The notes under the pieces were generated by a model. It ran no database searches and had not been told where the DNA came from. It was given only the letters and a program-made list of their open reading frames with translations. Made by a program: the position numbers and the translations under genes. Of a DNA stretch of 64,000 nt, positions 41,557 to 50,456 are shown in pieces (the stretch's first letter is position 1; every line of letters starts with the position of its first letter). Source of the DNA: Catellatospora coxensis (GTDB lineage: Bacteria; Actinomycetota; Actinomycetes; Mycobacteriales; Micromonosporaceae). The stretch is taken from positions 1-64,000 of the forward strand of contig NZ_BONI01000005.1 in the NCBI RefSeq assembly GCF_016862635.1. Reading direction: 5' to 3'.

Positions 41557-44500
41557 ATGAACGCCACCGGCGCCCGCCCGGCGGCCGCGCCCACGCTCGC
41601 GCGGGCCACCGGGGTGCGCATCCTCGGGCCCATCGAGGCGGCGGGTCTCGATGGGCCCGCCGCGCTCTCCGGCGCACGCCAGCGGGTGCTGCTCGCGGTG
41701 CTGGCCGTGCACGCGGGCACCGTCGTGCACCAGTCCCGCCTCATCGACGCGCTCTGGGGCTGGGACCCGCCCCGCACCGCGGTCAAGACCCTGCACAGCC
41801 ACATCGCCCGGGTGCGCCAGGCGCTGGACGCCTGCGCCCTGCCCGCGGCCCTGCACACCCGCCACGCCGGGTACGTGCTCGACATCCCCGCCACCGAGGT
41901 CGACGCCCACCTGTTCGAGTCCCGGGTGGCCGCCGCGCGCCGCCACCTGGGTGCCGACGCCCCCGAGTCCGCGGTTCGTGAGCTGCGCGAAGGGCTGGCC
42001 CTGTGGCGCGGCGACGCGCTGGCCGACGGGGAGCCCACCGGCTGGGCGGCCGCCGAGGCGGACCGGCTCAACGAGGTGCGGCTGTGCGCCGAGGAGGACC
42101 TGTGGGAGGCGGAGCTGCGGTTGGGCGGCCACCGCGGCGCCCTCGGCGAGCTGGACCGGCTGCTGGTGACGCACCCGCACCGCGAACGCCTGGTCGGGCT
42201 GTCCATGCTGGCCCTGTACCGGTGCGGGCGGCCGGCCGAGGCCCTGGACGCGTACCGGCGGCTGCGCGCCCGCCTCGCCGACGAGCTCGGCACCGACCCC
42301 GGCCCCGACCTGCAACGGCTGCACACCGCGATCCTCCGCGAGGACCCGGCACTGGACCTGGTCGCGGGCCCGGCCGCCGAAGCCGGGCCGCCCACGGCGT
42401 TCGCGAACACCGCCAAGGCTGATCCGCGCCCGGCCGCGCTCGCGGATTCGGCCCCACCACCAGCCATGCCGAGTGGACCAGCGGGGATCGCGCCGGAGCC
42501 GGCGAGCCCCGAACCCGTGCCCGCCGAGCTGCCCGCGCCGCCGGGGCACTTCACCGGCCGCGACGACGAGCTGTCCGCCCTGGACCGGCTGCTGGAGCAG
42601 GAGGGGCCGCAGCCGCGGATCGCGTTCGTGGCGGGTCCGGGCGGCATGGGCAAGACCGCGCTCGCCGTCCGGTGGGCGCACACCGTCGTGCACCGCTTCC
42701 CCGACGGCCAGCTGTACGTCGACCTCGGCGGCCACGACCCGGCCGGCGCGCTGCCGCCCGCGCAGGCGCTGGCGCAGGTGCTGGCCAGCCTCGGGGTGCC
42801 CGCAGGCCGCATCCCCGCCGACCCGGCCGCCCGCTCGGCGCTGTACCGCACGCTGCTGAGCGAGCGCCGCATGCTGGTGGTGCTCGACAACGCGGCCGGG
42901 CCGGACCAGGTGCTGCCGCTGGTGCCGCCGACCGCGGCGAGCCTGCTGCTGGTGACCAGCCGCAGCCGGCCGACCGCGCTGGCCGTGCACCACGCGGTGC
43001 ACGCGGTGGCGCTGGACGCCCTCGACCGGCACGCGGCGGTGGCGCTGCTGGCCCAGGTGCTCGGCCGGGCCAGGGTGGACCGCGAGCCCGCCGCCGCGGC
43101 CGAGCTGGCCGAGCTGTGCGGCGGCATGCCGCTCGCGCTGCGGATCGCCGCCGCGAAGCTCGCCGCCCGGCCCGGCCGGGAACTGGCCGAGCTGGCCGCG
43201 GAGCTGGTCTGCGACGACCGGCTCGACGAGCTGGCGGTGCCCGGCGACAGCCGCACGGTGCGCACCGTGTTCGGTTCGGCGTACCGGGCGCTGCCCGCCC
43301 CGGCGGCGCGGCTGTTCCGGCTGCTGGGCCTGCACCCGGGCGCCACGTGCACCGGGCACCTGGCCGCCGCGGCGGCGGACCTGTCCCTGCCCGCAGCCCG
43401 GCGGGTGCTGGCGGAGCTGGCGTCCGCGCACCTGGTCGCGGAGGTGGCCCCGGACCGCTACCGCTTCCACGACCTGCTGCGCCTGTACGCCCGGGAGTGC
43501 GCGGCCGCCGACGAGACCACGGCCGCGCGCGACGAGGCCCTCGCCCGGATCGTCGACTGGCACCTGGCCGTCGCCGACGCCGCGAACCGGCTCGTCGACC
43601 CGGGCCGGGACCGGGTCCGGGCCGCGCCCGCGTTCCCGCCCGCGCAGCTGCCGTTCACCGACGACCCGGTCGCCGCGCTGGCCTTCCTTGACGGCGAGCG
43701 GGCCGGCATGCAGGCCGTCGTGCGGCACGCCGCCGAGCACGGGCCCGAGACCGCCGCCTGGCAGCTGACGTACCTGCTGACCGGCTTCTTCGACTCGCGC
43801 GGGCACTGGGCGGAGCGGGTCGAGCTGTGCCGCTGGGGTGTCGCCGCCGCGGCCCGCTGCGGCGATCCCGGCGCGGAAGGGCTGATGCGCAGCGGGCTGG
43901 GCGTGGCCCTGATCATGACGCGGCGTTTCGACGAGGCGCTGGACGTGCTGCAGTCGGCGCTGGCGCTGACCCGGCGCTCGGGCGACGCGCGCGGCGAGGG
44001 GCACGTGCACAACAACATCGCGGTGGCCCACGCCGGGCTGCGCCGCCACGACGCGGCCGTGGAGGCGTACCAGCAGGCGCTGGCCCTGCACACGGCGAGC
44101 GGCAACGCGCTCGGGGTGGCGCTGGGCCTCAACAACATCGGCGACGCGTACGTCCGGATGGGACGCGCCGAGTTGAGCCTGGAGTACCTGGACCGGGCCC
44201 TGCCCGCCGCCCGCGAGCTGGGCAACGCCCGGCTGGAGGCGGCGGCGCTGAGCGGCCTCGGGCAGGCCCACGCGGCCCTGGGCGACTTCGACGCCGCGCT
44301 GGACCGGCTGCGCCAGGCCCTGTCGGTGCGCCGGCACCGGGGCGACCGCCGCCACGAGGCCGACACCCGCAACACCATCGGCGTGACGCACCTGCGCCGC
44401 GGCGACCACCACGCGGCGCTGGACGAGTTCGGCCGGGCGCTGGAACTCAGCCGCGAGATCGCCGACCGGCACCTGGAGGCGGGTGCGCTGGCCAACCTCG

Positions 44501-44745
44501 GCCGCACCCACCTGGAGCGCGACGACCTCGTCGCCGCGGCCGGCTACCTGCGCCTCGCGCAGGCGCTGCGGGCCCGCGCACCCGACCACTTCGAGGCCGC
44601 CTGCATCGCCCGCGACCTCGGCGAGCTGGCCCGCCGCGGCGGCGACCCGGCCGAGGCCCGTACGCAGTGGCAGCTGGCCGTGGACCTCTACCGCAAGGCC
44701 AACGCGCCCGCCGAAGCAGACGCGCTGGCCGGCATCCTCGGCTGA
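41557..44745 (+). CDS. AfsR/SARP-family regulator with NB-ARC and TPR domains
   Basis: A 1062-residue regulator. Winged helix about 20-105 (VRILGPIEA, SRLIDALWG, VKTLHSHIARVRQAL), BTAD about 110-255, a linker, an NB-ARC ATPase with Walker A GPGGMGKTAL near 355-366 and LVVLDNA for Walker B, and a C-terminal array of TPR repeats from about 768 to 1055. AfsR-like proteins integrate signals through ATP binding and TPR contacts and activate secondary-metabolite or developmental genes. The ATG at 41557 follows GGAAGGGAG. The downstream gene is on the opposite strand, so targets are not obvious here. Confidence 0.92.
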   Translation: MNATGARPAAAPTLARATGVRILGPIEAAGLDGPAALSGARQRVLLAVLAVHAGTVVHQSRLIDALWGWDPPRTAVKTLHSHIARVRQALDACALPAALHTRHAGYVLDIPATEVDAHLFESRVAAARRHLGADAPESAVRELREGLALWRGDALADGEPTGWAAAEADRLNEVRLCAEEDLWEAELRLGGHRGALGELDRLLVTHPHRERLVGLSMLALYRCGRPAEALDAYRRLRARLADELGTDPGPDLQRLHTAILREDPALDLVAGPAAEAGPPTAFANTAKADPRPAALADSAPPPAMPSGPAGIAPEPASPEPVPAELPAPPGHFTGRDDELSALDRLLEQEGPQPRIAFVAGPGGMGKTALAVRWAHTVVHRFPDGQLYVDLGGHDPAGALPPAQALAQVLASLGVPAGRIPADPAARSALYRTLLSERRMLVVLDNAAGPDQVLPLVPPTAASLLLVTSRSRPTALAVHHAVHAVALDALDRHAAVALLAQVLGRARVDREPAAAAELAELCGGMPLALRIAAAKLAARPGRELAELAAELVCDDRLDELAVPGDSRTVRTVFGSAYRALPAPAARLFRLLGLHPGATCTGHLAAAAADLSLPAARRVLAELASAHLVAEVAPDRYRFHDLLRLYARECAAADETTAARDEALARIVDWHLAVADAANRLVDPGRDRVRAAPAFPPAQLPFTDDPVAALAFLDGERAGMQAVVRHAAEHGPETAAWQLTYLLTGFFDSRGHWAERVELCRWGVAAAARCGDPGAEGLMRSGLGVALIMTRRFDEALDVLQSALALTRRSGDARGEGHVHNNIAVAHAGLRRHDAAVEAYQQALALHTASGNALGVALGLNNIGDAYVRMGRAELSLEYLDRALPAARELGNARLEAAALSGLGQAHAALGDFDAALDRLRQALSVRRHRGDRRHEADTRNTIGVTHLRRGDHHAALDEFGRALELSREIADRHLEAGALANLGRTHLERDDLVAAAGYLRLAQALRARAPDHFEAACIARDLGELARRGGDPAEARTQWQLAVDLYRKANAPAEADALAGILG

Positions 44746-44748
44746 CCG

Positions 44749-45180
44749 CTAATGCGCGGTGGGGTCCTGGACGACCACGGTCGCGGTGGCCAGCACCCGC
44801 CCGTCGCGATCGACGAACTCGACCGTGAACGTCTCGTCGCGTTCCCGTACCGCGTCACCGGCCACGAACACGCCCAGCTGGGTGACGCCGTTCGTCGTCA
44901 GCGGCAGCTCCGCCGAGGGCACCGCGACGAAGTCGCCCGGGGCGGCCGCGGTCCCGTCGGCGGTGCGGTAGTTCACCACCGTGCCCCTGGCGGGTGTGCC
45001 CTGCACCTGGACCTTGACGGCGCACCACTCCTTCTCCCAGCAGATCGCGTCGAGGGGCTTCGCCAGGCAGTCCGTCCCGCAGAACAGGTTGCCGGCGGCG
45101 GACGCGGGCTGCGGCAGCAGCACGACGGTCGCGAGGAGAGCCAGGGCCGAGACGCTGAGCCAACGCAGGAAACGAGTCAT
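44749..45180 (-). CDS. Secreted Calx-beta domain protein
   Basis: A 143-residue precursor with a signal peptide (about 1-29, cut near ASA-AGN). Four cysteines occur early in the mature protein (FCGTDC, CWEKEWC). The C-terminal 80 residues match a Calx-beta fold: VVNYRTADGTAAAPGDF and ERDETFTVEF. Calx-beta domains bind Ca2+ and mediate adhesion. It lies 85 bp downstream of the M4 protease on the same strand and may be co-transcribed. The start at the ATG 45180 begins the signal peptide. Confidence 0.82.
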   Translation of the reverse strand: MTRFLRWLSVSALALLATVVLLPQPASAAGNLFCGTDCLAKPLDAICWEKEWCAVKVQVQGTPARGTVVNYRTADGTAAAPGDFVAVPSAELPLTTNGVTQLGVFVAGDAVRERDETFTVEFVDRDGRVLATATVVVQDPTAH

Positions 45181-45265
45181 GGCCCGCACGGTAGGCAGGC
45201 CGGGTTGTGGAAAGGTTGTGTGCCTGGCCACCGGCCCTGCGACCGGCGGCCAGGCACGTTCGCGG

Positions 45266-47167
45266 TCAGTAGAGCAGGCTCCAGCCGCGCAGGTGGCTCT
45301 GCTCGCCCTTGACGACGTCCTCGACGACCAGCGCCCACTCGCCGACCTCGGCGACCCCGCCGAGGCGCACCTGGTACACCTCGGTCAGGTCGGCGGCCCG
45401 GTCGTCGGCGTCGGCGGCCTTGAGCAGGTAGGACCGGCCGGCCGGGGAGACCAGCTCCAGGCGCAGGTCACCGCGGCGCGGGTGGGTGAGGTTGACGGCG
45501 ACCTCGACGGTCTCCAGGGTGCCCTTCTCCTGCACCTTGGTCCACCACTTGATCGGGCCCGGGTCCAGGAACGGCGGCTGCGGCCACTCCTCCCAGACCA
45601 GGTTCCACTTCGGGATGCATTGCTTCCACGGGTAGCTGTAGGTGCCGACGCCGACCGCCGCCCACGCCATCGCCACGGTCCGGTACGTGCTGCCGCACCT
45701 GCCGTACAGCTCCGCCGTCGCGGCCAGCGTGTCGGCCCGCGCCTGCGCGAACGTCTCGTTGCTGGTGAAGTAGTTCGTCAGCGCGTGGTACCAGATCTGG
45801 GTGGCCCGGTCCCGGCCGACGCCGACGACCGACGAGCCGTCGCAGGTCGGGCTCGTGCCGTACGGCGTCACCCCGCTGCCCTCGGCGGCCAGGAAGAAGA
45901 AGTGGTTGGTGACCCCCGAGGACAGGTGCGGGTCGAGGTTGCCGACCCCGTTGTACCAGCAGTCCTTCGAGATCCCGTCCAGCGACGGCTGGTACATGTA
46001 GCGCAGCGGGTCGCCGGTGCCCCAGATGTCGAACTCCTCGCCGATCAGGTAGTCCGGCGTGTCCGCGGCGTTGTTCGCGTAGAACTCGGCCATCGCGCCC
46101 AGGATGTCGCTGGTGCCCTCGTTGAGCCCGCCGGACTCCCCCGAGTACGTCAGGTTGCCCGGCACCGAGGACTGGGTCAGGCCGTGCGACATCTCGTGGC
46201 CGACGACGTCCAGCGACACCAGCGGCCGCAGTCCGTTGCTGCCGTCGCCGTAGCGCACGACCTTCTGCGTCGAGCTCCAGCTCGCGTTGACCCAGTTGGT
46301 GTCCCGGTGCACCTGCGAGGTGATGCCGACGCCGTCACCGAACACGCCGTGCCGACCCAGCACGTTCAGGTAGAAGTCCCAGGTGTTGGCCGAGCCGTAG
46401 TGCACGTCCACGGCCGCGGTCTGGTTGGTCGCCGGGTTGCCGTCGCCCCAGACGTTGTTCATGTCGGTGAACGTCACGCACGGCCCCGCGACCGTGTGCT
46501 GCATGTCGCAGGTCCGCGAGTTGCCACGCAGCGGGTCGACCATCCGGTAGTCGTTGATCCCCTGCGAGGTGCTCAGCGACACCTGGCCGCTGTACACGCT
46601 GTGCCCGGTGCCGATGACCGTGTGGTCCAGCGGGTTGACCCGCAGCACGCGGGGCTCGACCGCGTCGACGAGCGCGTCGGCCTCGCCGGCCGCCGCCGTC
46701 ACCGGCACCCGCCACGCCAGCCTGGCCGCGCCGCCGATCGCGTCGACGACCAGCTGCGGCGTGCCGACCTCGGTCGCCCGCAGCGCCTCGCGGGCCGTGC
46801 TCGCGGCCTGGGCGGCAGTGACCCGGGGGTCGGTGGCCACGGCGACCGGCCGGTCCTGCGACACGGAGAAGCCGTCGAGGGCGCCGTCGGGCGCCAGGTG
46901 CACCACGAAGTCGCCGCCGACCACGGGCAGGCCCTGAAACAGCCGGGTGAACCGGACGTGGGCGAAACCGGTCCGGGTGACCGTGGCCCGCCACACCTCG
47001 TAGCGGTCACCGCCGGCGGCCCGTACCGCCTCCGGGTTGAGCCTGATCAGCTCCTGTGCGCGCGCTATCGCCGTCTCCTCCGGCGAGGCGGCCTGCGCGG
47101 GCGCGGCCAGTGCGACCGCGCTGCCGCACAGCAGCACCGCCGCGAGCGCCACGGATATCCGTCTCAT
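45266..47167 (-). CDS. Secreted M4 (thermolysin-type) metalloprotease with P/Homo B domain
   Basis: A 633-residue prepro-enzyme. Signal peptide 1-26; FTP/PepSY propeptide to about 190; catalytic domain with HEMSH (324-328) giving the zinc histidines, the downstream NEGTSDILGAMAE Glu ligand, and SGVTNHFFFLAAEG for the catalytic histidine region; C-terminal P/Homo B domain from about 540 (VEVAVNLTHPRRGDLRLELVSP). It would be secreted, self-processed and degrade extracellular protein. The ATG at 47167 follows GGAAGG. Confidence 0.93.
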   Translation of the reverse strand: MRRISVALAAVLLCGSAVALAAPAQAASPEETAIARAQELIRLNPEAVRAAGGDRYEVWRATVTRTGFAHVRFTRLFQGLPVVGGDFVVHLAPDGALDGFSVSQDRPVAVATDPRVTAAQAASTAREALRATEVGTPQLVVDAIGGAARLAWRVPVTAAAGEADALVDAVEPRVLRVNPLDHTVIGTGHSVYSGQVSLSTSQGINDYRMVDPLRGNSRTCDMQHTVAGPCVTFTDMNNVWGDGNPATNQTAAVDVHYGSANTWDFYLNVLGRHGVFGDGVGITSQVHRDTNWVNASWSSTQKVVRYGDGSNGLRPLVSLDVVGHEMSHGLTQSSVPGNLTYSGESGGLNEGTSDILGAMAEFYANNAADTPDYLIGEEFDIWGTGDPLRYMYQPSLDGISKDCWYNGVGNLDPHLSSGVTNHFFFLAAEGSGVTPYGTSPTCDGSSVVGVGRDRATQIWYHALTNYFTSNETFAQARADTLAATAELYGRCGSTYRTVAMAWAAVGVGTYSYPWKQCIPKWNLVWEEWPQPPFLDPGPIKWWTKVQEKGTLETVEVAVNLTHPRRGDLRLELVSPAGRSYLLKAADADDRAADLTEVYQVRLGGVAEVGEWALVVEDVVKGEQSHLRGWSLLY

Positions 47168-47323
47168 GACGACCTTCCCTTCCCTGTCAGCCAGTGGTGA
47201 CAGGGGTACGGGGGAACGGCTGTCACGCGGTTGTGGCAGGGTTGTGGCGCAGGTCGGCCGTGGTGCAGGAAGCTGCAGCGATCAGGGGTTACCCGGGGGC
47301 GGGGCGGCTGGCATGATCTCGCC

Positions 47324-47761
47324 ATGACCGAGGCAAGCGACTCCGACCAGTACGGCCACGTCCGGCTCACCGCGACCGAGCCCGACGGCCAGCTCATCAC
47401 CGAGGTGCTGCCCGCCAAGGCGCTGCCGGGCGGGCTGGTGGAGCTGGTCGGCAGCCCCGGCCTGGTGACCGGCGCGGCCGCCGGCGACGTGCTGACCCTG
47501 ACGTCGGGCGGCTTCCACGTCGTGCGGCGCGGCCCGAACGACAGCGTGCAGGTGTACGCCGACCCGCCGCTCGACGAGCACGCGATGGCGTGGCTGGCAA
47601 AGGCCTTCGAGTCGGTCGGCGGTTACGTCGAGGCCCCGCCGCAGCGACAGTTCGCCGTCGCCACGGTCCCGACCGTGGCGGGCCGCGACGCCGTCGAGGC
47701 GATCATGTCAGAGGCCGGCGAGCACATCCCCGGCATGGAATGGCAGTTCGGCACGGCCTGA
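47324..47761 (+). CDS. DUF4265-like protein
   Basis: A 145-residue cytoplasmic protein with a small beta-barrel-like N-terminal half (EVLPAKALPGG, AAGDVLTLTSGGFHVVRR) and a ferredoxin-like C-terminal half (GGYVEAPPQRQFAVATVP). The layout resembles DUF4265, but the assignment is tentative. CATGAT (47312-47317) ends 6 nt before the ATG at 47324. It is monocistronic, convergent with the DapA-like gene, and followed by a hairpin. Confidence 0.65.
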   Translation: MTEASDSDQYGHVRLTATEPDGQLITEVLPAKALPGGLVELVGSPGLVTGAAAGDVLTLTSGGFHVVRRGPNDSVQVYADPPLDEHAMAWLAKAFESVGGYVEAPPQRQFAVATVPTVAGRDAVEAIMSEAGEHIPGMEWQFGTA

Positions 47762-47787
47762 CCGAGGCGCCGCACCGAACCGGTTCC

Positions 47788-47808
47788 TGCAGTTTCCGCG
47801 AAACTGCA
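47788..47808. terminator. Short hairpin terminator
   Basis: TGCAGTTTC/GAAACTGCA is a perfect 9-bp stem with a 3-nt loop (47788-47808), lying between convergent genes. Confidence 0.65.
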
Positions 47809-47826
47809 ACGTGGTGATCGTCCGGG

Positions 47827-48708
47827 TCAGCCGCCGACCTCGGCGAGCTGCTTGAGCGCCGCGGCGGTGCTGTCGGGGTGGGCGTCGAGCAGCGGCAGGC
47901 GTACGCCCGGGGTCGGGATGCGGCCCTGGGCATGCAGCGCGGCCTTGACGACCGTGGGGTTGGGCTCGGCGAACAGCGCCTTGGACAGCGGCGCGAGCCG
48001 GTGGCCGAGCGCGCGGGCGCGGATCGCGTCACCGGACTGCCACAGCCGGATCAGCTCCGCGAACTGCGCGGTCGCCAGGTGCGCCGAGGACAGGATGCCG
48101 CCGTGCGCGCCGAGCGCCAGCAGCGGCGAGACGAACGTGTCGTCGCCGCCGAGCACCGCGAACCCTGCCGGCGGGTCCGCCATCAGCGCGACGGTGTCCT
48201 CGTTGATGCCGCCCCCGGCGTACTTGACCCCGGCGACGTTCGGGATCCCGGCCAGCCGGCGCAGGCCGCCCGCGGTCAGGTACTGCCCGGTGCGGTACGG
48301 GATGTCGTAGACGACCAGCGGCACCGGGCTCGCCGCCGCCAGCCGGGTGAAGTGGGCGACCACGCCGTCCTCGCCGGGGCGTACGAACGGCGGCACCACG
48401 GTCAGCGCCGCGACCGCCTCGGGTGTCGCGGCCAGTTCCGCGAGGGCTTCGGCGGTGGCCGCGCCGACGATCAGCGGGGCTGAGCGCTCCCGGCAGACCC
48501 GGGCGACGGTCGCCACGACCGCCTGCTTCTCGGTCTCGGTGAGGGAGCCGGGCTCGCCGGTGGTGCCGAGCGCGACGAGGCCGGTCGCGCCGTCGTCCAG
48601 GACCTGGTGGGCGAGCCGCTCCAGCGCGTCGAGGGCGACCGTGCCGTCGGCGGCGAACGGCGTGATCAGCGGAAGGTACAGGCCGTGCAGTGTCGTCATG
48701 CCCTTCAT
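47827..48708 (-). CDS. DapA/NAL-family aldolase (dihydrodipicolinate-synthase-like)
   Basis: A 293-residue TIM-barrel Schiff-base aldolase. GTTGEP (48-53) contacts the alpha-keto acid; YDIPYRTG holds the catalytic Tyr (Y134 or Y138); GVKYAGG carries the Schiff-base lysine K162. The family includes lysine-pathway DapA, sialic-acid and keto-sugar-acid aldolases. No lysine genes are near and a divergent LysR regulator adjoins, so a catabolic aldolase is more likely than DapA proper. ATGs at 48708 and 48699 are both possible starts. Cytoplasmic. Confidence 0.87.
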   Translation of the reverse strand: MKGMTTLHGLYLPLITPFAADGTVALDALERLAHQVLDDGATGLVALGTTGEPGSLTETEKQAVVATVARVCRERSAPLIVGAATAEALAELAATPEAVAALTVVPPFVRPGEDGVVAHFTRLAAASPVPLVVYDIPYRTGQYLTAGGLRRLAGIPNVAGVKYAGGGINEDTVALMADPPAGFAVLGGDDTFVSPLLALGAHGGILSSAHLATAQFAELIRLWQSGDAIRARALGHRLAPLSKALFAEPNPTVVKAALHAQGRIPTPGVRLPLLDAHPDSTAAALKQLAEVGG

Positions 48709-48758
48709 GCTGCCGAAACCGTTCCGGAAGGACCAGTTCCGATTCGTGAGGTGACCCG

Positions 48759-49661
48759 TAAGCTGACCTGATGCTTGACGTCCGCAGGCTGCGCCTGCTG
48801 CGCGACCTCGCCCGGCTCGGCACCATCGCGGCGGTCGCCGAAGCCCACAGCTACTCCCCCTCGGCCGTGTCGCAGCAGCTCGCGGTGCTGCAACGGGAAG
48901 CCGGGGTGCCGCTGACCGAACGCACCGGCCGTGGCGTCACCCTCACCCCGGCCGGCGAAGCGCTGGTGCGGCACACCGAGACTGTGCTCGCGGCGCTGGA
49001 GGCGGCCGCGGCGACGCTGGCCGCCGCCCGCACCGGCCTGCACGGCACCGTCCGGATCGGCGCGTTTCCGACGGCGGTACGCACCCTGCTGCCCGCCGCA
49101 CTGGTCGCCCTCGCCCGCGACCATCCGGCGCTGGATCTCATGGTCACCGAGCTGGACCCGGTCGCGATGCCCGACGCGCTGCGCGAACGCCGCCTCGACG
49201 TGGCGCTGCTGCACGACTACGACCTCGCGCCGGTGGTGCCCGATCCGACCGTCGACTCCCTGCCGCTGCTCGACGAGACCGTGTACCTCGCGGTGCCCGA
49301 GGGCCTTCCCGTCGCCGACGACCCGGTGCACGCGGCGCGCGACGCCGACTGGATCGTGGGCACGCCGGGCACGCTGTGCCACACCGTGGCGATGCGCATC
49401 TGCCAGGCCGCGGGGTATCAGCTGCGGGCCCGGCACCACGCCGACGACTTCACGGCCGTGCTCGCGCTGGTCGCAGCCGGGCTCGGCGTGGCGCTGGTGC
49501 CGCAACTCGGCGCGGTGCAGCCGCCGTCCGGGGTGCGGCTGGTGCCGCTGGAGTCGCGGCGGCGGACCAGGATCGCGTACCGGCGCGGTTCCGGTGACCA
49601 TCCGGCCGTGGCCGCGTGTGTCGCCGCCATCCGCACCGCCACCACGGGGTTCCTCACATAG
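48759..49661 (+). CDS. LysR-family regulator (CDS 48771-49661, with its -10 box)
   Basis: The coding part is 296 residues from the ATG at 48771. Residues 3-62 are the LysR helix-turn-helix (LRLLRDLARLGTIAAVAEAHSY then SAVSQQLAVLQREAG), followed by the two-lobed effector domain. TAAGCT (48759-48764) ends 6 nt before the ATG, predicting a leaderless mRNA. The start is 62 bp from that of the DapA-like gene on the other strand, the classic layout for a LysR regulator and its target; the spacer contains repeated GTTCCG half-sites and a TTCCGGAA palindrome near 48723-48730. Confidence 0.9.
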
Positions 49662-49667
49662 GAGGCG

Positions 49668-49731
49668 TGTCAAGAATTCTTGACATCACGTCGGGTCCGC
49701 CCTACCTTCGACATGTCAAGTTTTCTTTACA
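49668..49731 (+). promoter_or_regulatory. Strong promoter flanked by two operator-like palindromes
   Basis: Operator 1 is a perfect 18-bp palindrome, TGTCAAGAATTCTTGACA (49668-49685), whose right end doubles as a consensus -35 TTGACA (49680-49685). After a 17-nt spacer comes TACCTT (49703-49708) as -10. Operator 2, TGTCAAGTTTTCTTTACA (49714-49731), begins near the start site and matches operator 1 with three differences. The centres are 46 bp apart. This is the expected layout for tight repression of the DUF4386 gene. Confidence 0.78.
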
Positions 49732-49745
49732 TGGGAGGGTCCACG

Positions 49746-50450
49746 ATGCACCCGCTGACACGTACCGCCCGTCTGGCCGGGCTGTGCTACCTCGGCAACG
49801 CCATCACCGGCGTGCTCGGCTTCCTCGTCGTGCGCCGGCAGCTCTTCGCCGCCGGCGATCCTGACGCGACGCTGGCCAACCTGCTCGCGCACGAGTCGCT
49901 CGCCCGTGCGGGCGTCGCCCTGGAGCTGGGCATGGTCGTCACGCAGACCCTCGCCGCGGTCTGGTTCCACCGCCTGTTCCGCACGGTGGACTCCGCTGCC
50001 GCGCGCGGGATCGCCACCTTCGGCCTGGTCAACGCGGTCGTGGGCCTCATCAGCGCGGCGATGCTGGCCACCGCGGTCCAGGTGGCGGTCCACCCGGTCG
50101 GCGACGCCGCGGCCAACGTCCAGGTCCTGTACCTGGTCAGCGACAGCCTGTGGGGTGTCGGAGCGCTGTTCTTCGGCCTGTGGCTCATCCCCATGGGCTG
50201 GTGCGTGCTGCGCTCGGGCTGGATGCCCCGCGCGCTCGGCCGGCTCCTCATCGGCGGCGGAGCCGGGTACATGGTCAGCGCGTTCCTCCGATACCTCGCC
50301 CCGGACGCGCAGGCCGTCGCCGAGGCACTCGCCTATCCCGCGTCCATCGGCGAGTTCTGGATGGTCGGCTACCTGCTCATCCTCGGCGTACGCCGGCACG
50401 CGCTGAACGAGCCGACCGCCGTACGCACGCCGGCACCGGTGGCGGGCTGA
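49746..50450 (+). CDS. DUF4386 membrane protein
   Basis: A 234-residue protein with about six membrane helices and the DUF4386 opening (RTARLAGLCYLGNAITGV). The family is widespread in bacteria but has no known function; members are often linked to stress or drug-responsive regulators. The ATG at 49746 has GGGAGG about 7 nt upstream. The gene sits alone behind a promoter with two matching palindromes, so it is probably tightly controlled. The controlling regulator is not adjacent. Confidence 0.87.
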   Translation: MHPLTRTARLAGLCYLGNAITGVLGFLVVRRQLFAAGDPDATLANLLAHESLARAGVALELGMVVTQTLAAVWFHRLFRTVDSAAARGIATFGLVNAVVGLISAAMLATAVQVAVHPVGDAAANVQVLYLVSDSLWGVGALFFGLWLIPMGWCVLRSGWMPRALGRLLIGGGAGYMVSAFLRYLAPDAQAVAEALAYPASIGEFWMVGYLLILGVRRHALNEPTAVRTPAPVAG

Positions 50451-50456
50451 AGCGCT

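Noticed and set aside
41449-44589. Open frame of about 1046 codons on the minus strand
   Set aside because: It is antisense to the AfsR-like regulator, which has all expected domains.
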